Source: Strongyloides papillosus (taxonomy: Eukaryota; Nematoda; Chromadorea; Rhabditida; Strongyloididae). Taken from it: a stretch of DNA of 64,000 nt. Positions 45,991 through 58,115 of this stretch are shown piece by piece. Made by a program: the position numbers and the translations under genes. The notes under the pieces are model-generated. The model had not been told where the DNA came from, ran no database searches, and saw only the letters and a list, made by a program, of their open reading frames with translations. The stretch covers positions 434,001 through 498,000 of the forward strand of contig SRSI01000049.1 in the NCBI GenBank assembly GCA_005656395.1. Direction: 5' to 3'. Positions within the stretch are counted from its first letter, which is position 1. Each line of letters begins with the position of its first letter.

Positions 45991-46598
45991 ATGAAATTTC
46001 TAATTTTATTAACCTTTTTAATTACTCTTTTTAATGTAAGTGCAAATGATAAAACAACTTTATCACTATTGTTTCTTTTTCATTTTGACAGTCTACGAAC
46101 CAATCGGGAATTTCACATGGTGGATGTCATAAATTAGCTGTTTGTGCTTTAGATAAGTGTATACCAACATTAGAAAAATTACCACCACAGGAGAAGTTGA
46201 TATCTATCCTCCTGGATAAAACAAACTTCGCCTGTATCCTTGGACCAACATGTTATGAATATTGTAATACTTGTGACTCATGTAAGTATGCTCAGGAACA
46301 GATGAAAAGAATAATCCTAGGAATGGAACTGGAGGGACAATGCAAAAAACTTGAAGAATGTGCTGGAACATGCATAGCAGATGGCCTTAAAGACCCATTC
46401 AAATGCGTCTTCCATGCCAGGTGTGCCAACTACTGCCTTGACAACATAGACTGCCCCAAATGCTACGACATGGTTAAAAGAGTCTTCACTGGGTACTGTG
46501 TAAGATCAAACTTTATGGACCACTATAAAACTAAGTGTCGGGAACTTTTTACTCAATTATCTAATGATTTTGTTAAAAACTTTAATAAAACTAATTAA
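45991..46598 (+). CDS. Secreted cysteine-rich protein, 18 cysteines
   Basis: Exons 45991-46035 and 46092-46598 around a 56-bp intron give 183 residues. The first exon is almost exactly a signal peptide (MKFLILLTFLITLFN). The mature part has 18 cysteines, an even number. Spacing includes C-x4-C-x3-C pairs, CNTCDSC and CPKC clusters, and no membrane segment. It begins after an N-x-S site. The cysteine pattern repeats loosely (C-x3-C pairs in both halves), which suggests a duplicated disulphide domain. I do not recognise the family. It should be secreted or put in extracellular matrix. The ATG at 45981 reads into a stop at once, so 45991 is the start. Confidence 0.82.
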
Positions 46599-46740
46599 TT
46601 TTGACAATTAACATACAGAAAAAAGTTTTATTACCCTATTTTTATAATACTCTACTGGTTTAACAGTCTTTTTTAACATTAATTAAAATATTTCTTTATT
46701 TTTCTATAGACTACAATATAAAAATTTATTTGATGGGTAA

Positions 46741-47383
46741 TTATTTTTTAAGACTACTAAAAGATGGGTGAGCCTTATCCCTTTCACTGAAAATTATTTT
46801 TTCCTTATCTTTTATTGGCCAATCGATGTTTAACTCCTCGTCGAAGGGGTTGATACCATATTCGGAGGATGGATCGTAGACGCCGGTGCATTTGTATGTT
46901 ACGTGAGCACCCTCCTCGCTGAGGCATTGGAAACCATGTAAGAAACCATCTGGGATCCAGAATTGGTTTTTAGATTTAGAATCAAGGATTGCTGACTTCC
47001 ATTTACCGAATGTTGCGGAACCTGGTCTTGCATCAACGGCTACGTCGAAAATTTTTCCAGAGATTACTGAAACTAGTTTTCCCATTCCTGGTTGTGAATG
47101 GAGACCACGTACTACACCATATTTTGAGAATGAATGGTTATCCTTAAAAATTGGGAGGGAAGTTTTGGTAAGAATAATGTTTTTTAAAAGTTACCTGAAG
47201 GAAAGTTTCATCAAAGTTTAATTTTTCCTTCCATTCAGTTTTATTGTAAGTCTCACTAAAGAATCCCCTGTCATCAGGGAAAACTTTTGGATGTATAATC
47301 TTCAAATCAGGAACTTCCTCAAAGCTCTCAATCGTGGCATTGAATCTTTTATCAACTGGTGGTATACCATTATCCATTGTCAT
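46741..47383 (-). CDS. rml-3: dTDP-4-dehydrorhamnose 3,5-epimerase (RmlC)
   Basis: Exons 47383-47195 and 47142-46741 around a 52-bp intron give 196 residues. RmlC is a cupin dimer that inverts C3 and C5 of dTDP-4-keto-6-deoxyglucose to make the rhamnose precursor. Seen: GFFSETYN near the start, VRGLHSQPGMGKLV with His78, the DVAVDARPGSATFGKW strand with the active-site Asp, WIPDGFLHGF, and YKCTGVYDP with the conserved Tyr. The protein is full length for the family (about 180-200). Nematodes carry a dTDP-rhamnose pathway (rml genes) otherwise typical of bacteria. The gene has a nematode-type intron and codon use like its neighbours, so it is not a contaminant. Confidence 0.93.
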
Positions 47384-48027
47384 ATTTAACTTTCAAACAA
47401 AACACCTTATATAGCAATTACAGAAATATAAAGAAACAAAAAATATAAATATATTTTTGTAAAAATGTTAAACTAAAATATCATTTCCTAGTAGGTACTT
47501 TATATATAATTTATGGCAAAATGTGTATCTACCTAATTATCATTTCCTTGACCTATAAATTTTTTCTTAACTGATGTTTCTATATATTCCTCTATATAGG
47601 TGTTGTTGTTGTCATCTTTGAAGTATGTTGTGATGGAGATCAAGAGAATAATCTTTTATCTCCCCAGTAGCCTTGTACTGTACGTATATATTCCCCTTTT
47701 TTTAATGATAATCATCAACCAAAAAACTACAACACCAATGAAAAATATTTTATTTTTAAAAATTCCTTTAATTAATAATTTTTTCCCATAAAATATATTA
47801 GTAATAATAAAAAATAATTACAAAATCTTTAAAAACAACCCGATTGTATAATTACACTACTTCTCCCTAAAAGTATAAGTACTTTTGTCATTACAAAATA
47901 TGTTTTCTCATTTTTATTATTATTATTATCATTCCTGAAAGGGTTATGTGTTATGAAATAAATTATATATTGATACAATGTGTTTGTTCTTATCTTTTTG
48001 TATCGTTGTTCTTTTTTCCTGTTTTTT
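47384..48027. other. Intergenic region
   Basis: 644 bp between two minus-strand genes. A less AT-rich stretch at about 47590-47690 holds a short plus-strand frame without support. Nothing else seen. Confidence 0.5.
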
Positions 48028-50699
48028 TCAGCCGAAGAGGTTGAAGCCGTTGAAGGGATTCATGTTGAATAGATTTAATAAGGATGGCTGCTGGTTATTT
48101 TGGGATTGGTAGTAGTTTCTGTTATAATTATTATTGTTGTTGTAGTTATTATTGTTGTTGTTATTCCAATTCCTATTATAGTTATTATTATTGTTGTAAT
48201 TATTGTTATAATTATTGTTATAATTATTGTTGTTATTGTTTCTGTTATTGAAATTGTTACCATTATTGTAATTGTTGAAAGGTGTCCCAGTAGTTAGCTG
48301 CGAAGTAGGTACCCGACCAGTATTAGTATTTTCAAATGGAACCAATTTTTCAGCGGAATTTGGATATACATTACTTGTTTGTACCTGAGGGAGTGGTGTT
48401 TGTTTCCTGTACCCAGGGAGATTCAATTCCAATTGTGGTGGGTTAGTTAAAACAAATTCATCTGATGAAATATCCAAGTCTGCTGCTGGGACCTGAACAG
48501 GTAATTGTTGAGCTCCAGATGCTCTTGAATGTTGTTGTTGCTGCTGCTGTTGTGGTTGTTGATTTGGAATATTTCTCCACATAGATGGTGTAGAAAAATG
48601 ATTACTTGGACTTACAGCAACTGGCGCATGATTGAATCTCTGTCCTCCATTACCATTGTTATTAGAAACTCCTGAATTAGCCAACAAAGGATCAGCAACC
48701 AAATTAGGTGGCAAAAACCCTAAACTCCTTCCATTCTGGTACATCTCCCAATCAAACCAGTCTACATCATTCGTAAACATACTATCAGTAGGATTCCTTA
48801 TATCAATTTGTGATGTCCTTATAACTGTTTTCGGAATGTGACTTCTTTGTTGTTGTGATACAGCTCCATTCCTAATAAAATTACCTTTTCTTTGTTCTTC
48901 ACCATTTCCTAATCTATTAACTAATGGTGTTGGTAGTGATATCAGTGATGGTAAATCCAATTTCCCTGGTATTTTGGATTTTTTTTTACTCTTATCAGCA
49001 GGATTTTTTTCATTAGGTATTGAAGGATTATCAACTGGTGGGATTGGGGGGAGATTTATTTTTGTGTTTTGCCTGTTTTTTATGATCTCTTCATTAATCT
49101 TGTTTCTATTATTTCTGGATGGGGTAATTGAAAAAGTGTTAGCTAAACCCTTCCTGGTGGTTGGTTGTTGAATACTTGTTCCTTTACCAGAAATGTTATC
49201 ACCACCAATAACTTGAAAATTATTGTTATTTTTTTTGCTATCATTACCAGTTGGCATTGGTAAATCAAATTGTGGTTGTTGTGTGGGTGATGGTCTTTTT
49301 TTCATAAAAGCATTATTTCGGATGTGGATGTTGTTATTGTTGTTATTTGTTAAATGGAAGGAATGTTTTCTAAAGTTTGGTATGACTCTTGATCCAGTAT
49401 TTTGGTTTATAACTTGTGGGTGGAATTCTTGATTTTGGTTACGTATCGTTAGTTTTGGAGATAATGTTGTTCTTATGAATTGTTGTGTCATTGGGGATGT
49501 CCTTCCTCCGTGGTGAGGTCTTTGGGCCGGTGATACGAAGGAGCTTTGGAATTGTTTCTCTAAACCGATTGGAGCTATTGTTACACTTGTTGATGAGGGG
49601 GGAATTACTGATTGATCACTATTATTACCATTATTATTCCCATTGCCTCCTTTGATTTTGACTTCTGTTTTTGGTTGTGACAAATCACCATGATCTTCAA
49701 TAAGTTTAGGTGGTACATGTGACACGACAACATCTTCTTTAGTACTTTTTATTTCCTCATTTTTACCATCATTCTGACTACCAAAACCATCAACAAAAAG
49801 ATTCGATTTCGAGACTATGAAATCTCTCTCAATAGAATCCCTCTCATGATTATTTTCATTCTTCTTTATCGGTTCAGGAAATATCTCTTGCGGTATATCT
49901 TCATCAACATTATGAGATTGATCTTCTTTTGTCGATACAAAAGTTGCTGCAGCTGCCATCTAAAAAAGTTTTTTTTAAAACACATCTACCGGTCAGTACA
50001 ATAAATATAATGTGAAATAAATTATTTTTTATCTATCATAAAAAAACTGTCACTTTTTTCATTCATTCACAAAATATCTTTTTAATTTAAATGTTGAAAT
50101 ATGTTAGTTAATAAGAAAGTGATGAAAAATGTTTCAATGAAAATGTGTGTTGAAGGTACCTTCTCAACACAAAGAAAGGGCAGAGTAAAAAGAAGTACAC
50201 TTGAAGTTTAATGATGAAAAGAAATTGTTAAAAATATTTTTTAGTGTAGCGTTACCTGATTTTTTGATAAAAGATGGTGTGTTTTGTTGTGTTCCACTTC
50301 TTTTGGTTGATTTGGGACGAACATTCCATCGGAATCGTAGTAGCCATTTAATGATGATTCAGGTAATGGAGGTAATTCAGACTTCATGTTCGCTTCATTG
50401 TACCTATCGAAGAGTGGTACTTGTGGGAGAGGGAGTTGAAAGAGTGGTCCTAGTGGTTGATGAAAAAGGGGTAATTGTTGTGGAGGGATATTATTATTTA
50501 GTGGTTGCTTTTTTGGTGGTGATGCAGTGGAGGGTGGAGGTGAGTTAAAGGTGTAGTGAATCTCCTCATCAGGTAAGGGTGGTAAATTGTAAAGTGTCCT
50601 TGGTCTTTCTTGTGATACCGATAATGATATTAGAAAAGCTAATACTATATATAGAGGGAAGAAATTTTTTAATATTCTTGATATAGAGGGTTGAAGCAT
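48028..50699 (-). CDS. Secreted Pro-rich then Asn/Gln-rich protein
   Basis: Exon 1 (50699-50256) and exon 2 (49959-48028) give 791 residues; the 296-bp intron ends TTTTTTAG right before the exon-2 ATG. Exon 1 has a signal peptide or anchor (hydrophobic segment about 12-30, ending SVSQ) and a Pro-rich part (PPLPDEE, QQLPLFHQPLGP). Exon 2 is low complexity, with Asn/Gln/Pro/Ser runs, a Q9-type tract, and a C-terminal stretch of NNYNNN repeats ending NPFNGFNLFG. No folded domain recognised. It is probably extracellular, perhaps a cuticle, eggshell or mucin-like component. Exon 2 could also be read as its own gene from its ATG, but matching phase and the acceptor argue for the join. Confidence 0.72.
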
Positions 50700-51144
50700 T
50701 ATTATGAAAAGGTTATTTTGAATACCTTTTTGGAATAAATATTATTAAATAGTATGAAAACTTCTTCCACAATATGATATAGCTATAAAATTAGATTATT
50801 TATAATAGAAAGAACCGTTAATAGAATTAATAATAATATTAAAACAAAAAAAACTTGTTTAAACTATTTGTAAAAGAGATACAATGAAAGAAGTTTTTTA
50901 ATTATATATATTTAGAAAAGGATGCTAATTGATGGCAAAAAAACAAAACACAAAAAATGTGAGTAGTCCAGGGAGGGAGAGGTCTACAAATGGATGTCAG
51001 AAGAAGGAAAAAGATAAGAAGTATCTAATACATATTAAAAATATAGATATTTATATATATATCTATGTATCTTTAATCATACATTTAGTATTTGTATTGT
51101 TAGTAAATAAATGAGAAAAATTAATGAAGTTGATAACTGGTTTA

Positions 51145-51155
51145 GGGGGGGGGGG
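51145..51155 (+). repeat. G11 homopolymer
   Basis: Eleven consecutive G in otherwise AT-rich DNA, after CTGGTTTA. Long G tracts can form quadruplexes and are length-unstable; in C. elegans they are protected by the DOG-1 helicase. Confidence 0.9.
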
Positions 51156-53470
51156 AAGTAGAAGACGAGAAAGAATTAAGTATATATTGATATAGATATG
51201 AAATAATATCCATATATGTTTTCACTTTTTCATCATCTTTTATCTTCAATATCTAAATAAATACGAATCAAGATTATTTCATTATTATACGTTAACCATG
51301 TTAAAATAACATGAATAAGAAGTCATTGTGAAGCTTGAGTTATCTTAAGTATTTAATATACTGTGAAATTATTATAAAAAGGGGTATAATAAAAACGACG
51401 GTGGCAATGTAAAATATAACCTACGGTGATTAAAATAATATTCGGATAAAAAAAACAGTTTAGTGTAGGAGTTTTAGTGAGATAAAAATATGTTGAAAAA
51501 TTGGATAAAAGAAAAGCAAAAACAAAACTTGTATTTCTAAAATATAATTTTTTTCTATCATGATAAGATAGGAATACAAATATTCCTTGATATATATATA
51601 ATGTTTATTTGTTTTTGGTTTTAGTAATAATTAAATGATATTGAAGCAGAAGTGAAAATCATGAATTTCTATTGTAGATAATAATTTTCGGAGGGGGAAT
51701 TGCTATTGGTACCAGATTAAATGATTTAGATGTTTTGGATAAGAATGACAGAGAGGAGATAAATAGTTTTGAAGGAATGTTGTAAAAAATTGTGAATGTT
51801 TGATCAAGTTTTTTTTTGCATTGATATGGAGATAATTTGTTTAAATTACTGGAAAGTTTATGATTTAAATGGAATATTACTATACGTTTAAAGTTAATGG
51901 TTAATAACTTTATTGGTAGACTAAAATTAATATAAGTACATACAAAATATAAGTAAAATAAACCTGATAAAGGTTTAATATAAAATTTGGAGATAAAGGA
52001 AAACAAATGAAGTATATAAAATATATTTTGATAAATCCTTTGAAAAAAAGGATTGGCATTTGAAATATTTTGACTTTATCCAGTATATAATAAAAATATC
52101 AACTTAAAAAGGGTATAACTTTCAAAGGTAAAAAATCTTTTAACAAATCATAGTTAATGTAGTGAAATGGAAAAGATAATTAGTTTGAAAACAATATGAG
52201 TAGATATTATTAATGAGATGTTTGGTAAAAAATAATAATAAACAATATACAAACAATTGTAAAGGTTTATAGACATGGAAAGTTTAATAAATAATTATGA
52301 ATAGGTATATATACTTACATACCGTCTCATAATAAGAAGTCTTTAATAGACAATCATTATTAGTGGTGATGAGTAATTGAGAGTACCGAAATCTGGATAT
52401 GTTTAATAAAATAAGATAAACTTTATAAATCAGAGGTAATAATTAATATGTGGGATATGATAGGCATTTGAAATAAAGGTAATAATTATGAATTTTTAGT
52501 TAGTAAAATATTATTGGTTTCAATGAAAAATACATTAATTTTATTGTTCATAAAAAGTAAAACCATAAAAATCGAGTTGTTATGGATGGTGATAAAAAAT
52601 TAAGTAGTAAAAAAATATTTACAGAGAATAGGTAAATTAAAATGATATGGTTTAATGTGTATAGTTAATAAAAATAATAAATAAGTTTGTAATTATGATG
52701 TAAAATCAAACAATATCTAACAACTTGATATAAAATAAAACTTTTATGACACTATAATTACAGGAAGAATGGTATAAAAAAGTTTATAAAAATGAAGCTT
52801 AAAACAAGATTTGTGTTCGGTGAGAAAACCATGTTTGTTACAGAAATTTAACAGATCCTTATCCTCAGTATGTAATTCTCATTGCACTAATAAGTATAGT
52901 TTCACTCTCAATATCCCATACAATTTTATTCATTTCTTCCTCCTTCATAGAGTTTTGTATATCTGTGCCTTTTGTAAATCAAGGTTATTAAATATAAAAA
53001 CACTACAAAGACATTTTTCATTTATCTTCTTTAAGGTAGTCCTTGAAATATCCAAGGTACATCTATTTAACAGTTTAGTTTAATTTCATAATATTTAAAA
53101 AGTATACATATACATCAAAAATCTTTGGTATTCCTTTGATAAAGATCAACATAATGAAAAATATTCATTTATCATGGTATTATTAAATAATTCTATTGTC
53201 ATAATGTTTACATTGGTTTATTAAGGAAAAATAAAAAATGAATTGAAGGGGTAAATGGAATCATGACTATTACATATCTAAATGATATGTTGAATCTTTT
53301 TTTAATATTAAAAATATTTATCTTTGTCTGGGGTACATCGTTTTGCTCGATTCTAATTTAAATAGTAAGTTGTTTTAATTAAAAATTTAATCTATATTTA
53401 TTGACAGATGTGCTTTTTTCTTTTGATTAGATGATTAAGTTTTTTTGCCATTAATTTTAAAAATAAATAA

Positions 53471-53512
53471 TTTAATTATATTTATTGTATAGGTTAAAAT
53501 TAATTAATTACT
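53471..53512 (+). repeat. 42-bp direct repeat, left copy
   Basis: The segment around TATATTTATTGTATAGGTTAAAAT is repeated at 57095-57136 with about four mismatches. The two copies lie 3.6 kb apart in direct orientation, enclosing the F-box gene and the small gene at 56714. Confidence 0.7.
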
Positions 53513-54700
53513 AAAAACTATGATAATAAAAAAGTAACTTGATTTAACGTCGTTAGCAAAAAAGTTGTTTTGGTAAGATGACATCACTTTAAATATCAAA
53601 AAACGAAAAATTCTCGAATTTTCTTGACCCCTGTATTTTATTCCATCTACTGTTAAAATATTTCATGTACCATAGAAAGATATGCCGTTTTTAATTTATT
53701 TTGTAAACTTTTTTAAATACCTTATGTATCTTCGTGCTTATTCGTTTAGAAAAAATTATATTCAAAACTTTTGTAAATTTCATATGTACCTCAAAAATTT
53801 AATGACTAGTGATATTTCCTAATCATGTAGATATAAGTTTTGCAGAAAAATAATGTTCATGAGATACAATCTTTTAATTTATGATAAATGCATTTGAGTC
53901 CTAAAAAATGTTGATTACCACATAAAATGTACAATTTTTTGCTCCATTTTTCTATATTTAATTTCAAGTGAATTTAATCATTCAACCAAAAGATACTTTA
54001 GTAGGATAGAATTATAAATATCTTTTTATACAGTAGTCTTGTGAATATAAACTTGCAAAAAATTTCAGATATGCATACAACAATTATTACAGAATTGAAA
54101 TGAATATCTATTAGTATAAAATAAAGTTTTATAAAGTCTTTGACTTTTCATAGTATGAGTATTTATTATATAAAATAAGCTTTTTTAACATATCCCGTCT
54201 AAAAACGGATTAAAAATGAATTAATAGTTTATCCCTATCAATATTTAATAAAAGTTTTAAGTATCTATTTTTTTAATATCATAAAAGATATATGTATAAA
54301 CTTTTCTTTTATTACTTTTATAAATAGAATCATATCCAAAATTACTTCAATTATACTTAAACAAAGATATGTAACAAAACACTACATTTATAATCAAAAA
54401 TATTTCCTATTTATTACATGAAAGTTCAGTGATCACCAAACATTTTGCAGTTTCCACTAGAGTTCTATGTATAACAGAAATCCTAAAAGTAATATTGTAC
54501 AGGGGTTAATTTCATGAATTATAAAATGATATGCTGCTACGGAAAAAATGTATCCTTTCGATGGCAATATCATCATAACAAAATGATGAAATAATAATCA
54601 AAAATAAAAGTATCAAATAAAAATAATAAAAAGACTTTTATTGAAGTTAGTGGTAATTTAATTTGTATATAGTTACATTACAATTAAAAAAATATGAATT

Positions 54701-56506
54701 TTAAAATATATCATTAAAAATAGAACTACAATTTATATCTTTTTGGATCGTAATTTCCCATGCGTATATTTTGTTAAAATAGTTAGTAAGATCCCGTCTT
54801 AATAAGAATTGTCCTGGTCTTCTAGGTGTATTTTTATCCATTCCATTTAATAGAATTTTTTCAAATAAGTTTGGTAGACAAAAACGAACACATAAAAAAT
54901 TTAGGTTTGGCCAATTTAACATATGAATTCCATTTGTTTTATCTGTTTTAATTAAATCATTTATAACATTCCTGGTAGAATAAGAACGTGTAAATTTAAG
55001 ATGAAGTCCTTTTAGCTTTTTGAACAATGAGGTTATTAGTCTAATTGTTATATCACGTCTCTCTATATCATCCAAATATATGTTCTCAATAATTGGGCAA
55101 TGTATTGATAGTGTTTTCAAGTCATTCACTTTTAAATTATTACTGCAACCAACCAATTTGATATCTTTTAAATTCAGATTAAGTATACAAAATAATTTTG
55201 AGCAATCATAATATTTAGGCATTTCATCTAAATAAACTTCAAGTGTTAAAAGATTTTTCATTTTTGATAAGCCTCCTTGAATAAACCTCATTTCAATCTC
55301 TTCCAAACCACTGGAAATAACATCTATGCCAGGAGAAATTATTTTAACACTCCTCATATGTAAATATCTTTCATCTATTGAGACATTCTCATACAAGTTA
55401 TAATTGAATCCATTATTCTCTTCTTCAATTGGGGGATTATGAGTCGTCCAAACATCAACATCACACTTTTGAACATTGAAATCAATGTTGGTTACTATGT
55501 CGCAATTTAGAACTTCATCTAGATAACCCAAAGTTTGTCTAAAATATTCATTCGAAGGTAGAATCCCAGCGTAGTGTAGTGAAAATTGTACTTTTTTGAA
55601 ATAACGTATAATCGGAGCAACAGATCTCATAAAGTCTGTTGTTAGAAATTCCAAGGAATCTTCTCCAAAAATTAATTTTAATGAATCGAGTTCATAATGA
55701 CTAAAATTTCTTAGTGCACTTGCAATCCAATCAATGTTTTCTTCTTTACAAATTAAATGAACGTTTTTTGTACTTTTTGGGAAAGTATAAGTTCCATTCC
55801 AATGCAGCGCTCTTTCTGAATCCCTGTAGTCAGAATCAGATCTATAAACATTTCCAAATATTAAGGTATCAGGTTTCAAATTTTCCCATATATTGAATAT
55901 TCTCAGAGGAATATGGTCCCAATTTAGCACATCAAAGTTAACTGTTTTTATGTTTTCAAAACAATCCAGTTCTTTGAAAAAGTAGAAATATTGAATAGGT
56001 AAATTTATAATTCTTAGACCTTTTATAATATGTCTATTCATTATAATTTGGTTCCTAATCATTTCCAATTTTTCTGTCATACTTCTAGAATATCGTGAAA
56101 TATTTATGACAAGTATTTCACCAAAAATTATAGATATTGGTATGTTCTTTGAATATTTAATTTTGTAATTTCTGCTCATTTTATCTTTGTACGATTGCAC
56201 ATATGATGTTTTACTGTTACACAAGATGTTGAATTCTTTACATGATTTTGCTATGTTTTTTCTTTCCTTAACTTTATATATGTTTCTTACAATTAATTTC
56301 ATGAGATCCATATTTCTTCCAACTGTTTCTGCAGCAGTTAATTGACCAGAAGCTTCTTCACCATTTTCTACTTTTTTTTCTGTCCCTAGTTCTAAAAATT
56401 CAATAAAAAAAAGATATTATTTATACTTACTATTTTCTTCTATAAATTTTATTTTTTTACTAGGAGGTTGAAGATGTTCTGATTTACAAGATCTTCTTTT
56501 GGTCAT
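54701..56506 (-). CDS. F-box-like protein with leucine-rich C-terminal region
   Basis: Exons 56506-56431 and 56391-54701 around a 39-bp intron give 588 residues. The N terminus is Lys/Arg-rich (MTKRRSC, PPSKKIKF) and may be a nuclear signal. From residue 53 the segment MDLMKLIVRNIYK, then IAKSCKEFNILC, follows the hydrophobic and Cys-Lys pattern of an F-box. The rest has irregular leucine-rich runs (LKTLSIHCPIIENIYLDD, LKGLHLKF, LNFLCVRFCLPNLF) like those of F-box/LRR substrate receptors in SCF ubiquitin ligases. Such genes are numerous and fast-evolving in nematodes. The start comes from the short first exon, whose last A completes a lysine codon. The F-box call is by pattern only. Confidence 0.7.
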
Positions 56507-56713
56507 CTTCTTCTTGTTATTAGACAAAAGTGGTTATTTTTTTTTGATGACAATAAAATTAAAAAACTTATAAAATATATTCGATATGTTAGTTATTGTT
56601 ATTTATATACTAATTAAGTTTGTTATGGAATGGCTGTGATGTCTTCGTATCCTGAATAGATAAAATGTACGTATACAGTTGCCGAGCCAAAACTTTCTTT
56701 TAATTCTATCATT

Positions 56714-56896
56714 ATGAGCAAAAAATATATATTTGAATATTCGAAATCATCAACTAACGACAATTTGTTGGATGAAAAGAAGAAGGTTCTTAGAAGTAAA
56801 AATTCAGACAAGGAAGATGATATAAAATATAAATTTGCGTGTTCAATCTTTTCAAATTGTGGTAATGGTTCTACAGTATTGAAAACTACGAAATAG
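56714..56896 (+). CDS. Small unrecognised protein, 60 residues (paralogue of 44770)
   Basis: A single-exon frame starting MSKKYIFEYSKSS and ending in VLKTTK. Half of its residues match the 67-residue product at 44770-44973 in an ungapped alignment, on the opposite strand 12 kb away. It lacks the last seven residues of that protein. It is hydrophilic, with the shared NSDKEDDIKYKFA core. It lies about 200 bp from the start of the F-box gene, pointing away from it. It may be a functional duplicate or a young degenerating copy; nothing in the frame is broken. Confidence 0.7.
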   Translation: MSKKYIFEYSKSSTNDNLLDEKKKVLRSKNSDKEDDIKYKFACSIFSNCGNGSTVLKTTK

Positions 56897-57094
56897 TAAC
56901 AAGAAGTATCCTTATTTAGATATTGTATAACATAAGAATGACTCTTCTTGAGTATTTATCTGTTGCATAAATAATTCTTATATATATTTTCTATTTTAAA
57001 GTTTCGAAAATAAATTTAAATATTAATATACAACATTCTTTTATCAATAAGCTCAAGGGTAAAATATAGCCCTTCCGAAAGAGAAAAACATCTA

Positions 57095-57136
57095 ATTTAA
57101 CTATATTTATTGTATAGGTTAAAATCAATTAACTAC
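57095..57136 (+). repeat. 42-bp direct repeat, right copy
   Basis: See the left copy at 53471-53512; the core TATATTTATTGTATAGGTTAAAAT is identical. Confidence 0.7.
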
Positions 57137-57769
57137 TTTTTTACTTTAGTTTTTAGGAGATGTCTTTAAAAATTCTAGTTACATCGGTTGTGGGGAAAAA
57201 TTAATTTGTTTTTACAAATGGATTTTTGAATTTGCTTCGACTTTATAGTTCTAAATTGCTCTAATGTATTTAAAAGTGATACGTAATGAATCTCATATAG
57301 ATAGATCCGTTTACGTCATTTTAGTGTTTGAAAAAAATCAGGAGATGGTGTTTAATAGTAATCAATCTCAAGAACGGAAATATAGATGTTTATTACAAAT
57401 ATTTTTTTATATTAATTGATATTAAAAGTTCAAATTCAGCAAATAATTAAAGCATTTATACTTGTTTTAAATTTTGCAAAATTAAAAAAGAAGTTTTTCT
57501 ACTGAAAAATAAGTTTTGTTGAAGTAAATAATTTTTAAATTGAAGGTTCCTTAACCATAAAAGATAAGGTCGATCTTATTTGGGACGTTCTCATATAAAT
57601 CACCTTTTTATAGCAACATTTTTATTTGTACGTGAAAGTATCCATTCACCATAAAATAAATGATTTTTTCCGTTCAAAACATTATCAATTTTTACCTGTT
57701 GAAATGATAATCATTTTATTAAAGCAATTGGTAACTGATAATAATGATAAAATAACTAAAAAAAATTTT

Positions 57770-58115
57770 ACATACATGAATCTTCTGAATTCAACGTTAT
57801 TCATCAATGAATCTTCTTTAAGCTTTAGAGATCAAAACATTTTATCTATAAATCAATTGAAAACTCATGAATCAAGAATTTTTAATCATTGAATTCCATG
57901 AATCCTATGTTTTTCACCCATGAATCTACTATGAAACACCTGAATTCGATTTTTTTACTCATGAATTTCGGAATCCTATGTTCCCATTCATAAATCTTAT
58001 GAATCCTCAACTTTTCACCCATAAAACCCATATGAATAACCAAAATCTGTCAAAAAAAAGTTTTGAAAATTCTGAATCCTATATTTCATGCATGAATCTC
58101 ATGTAAAACCACTGA
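57770..58115. repeat. Degenerate ATGAATC(C) repeat cluster
   Basis: The words ATGAATC, GAATCCTATG and TTTTCACCCAT recur about every 25-35 bp (for example near 57778, 57808, 57900, 57930, 57970, 58010 and 58075). This fits a decayed tandem array. The exact unit is not clear by eye. Confidence 0.5.

Larger units (their letters stand above)
50700..54700. other. Four-kilobase gene-free AT-rich region
   Basis: Contains an 11-bp G tract at 51145-51155 and a 42-bp repeat at 53471-53512 (listed separately). No convincing exon; a plus-strand frame at 52811-53083 has no supporting feature. Confidence 0.5.

Noticed and set aside
48100..48297. Plus-strand Val/Ile-rich frame opposite the Asn-rich tail
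   Set aside because: Shadow of the Asn codons on the other strand.
49959..49959. ATG at the start of exon 2 as the start of an independent gene
   Set aside because: A TTTTTTAG acceptor touches it, exon 1 ends in matching phase, and exon 1 supplies the signal peptide; the join is preferred but noted as an uncertainty.
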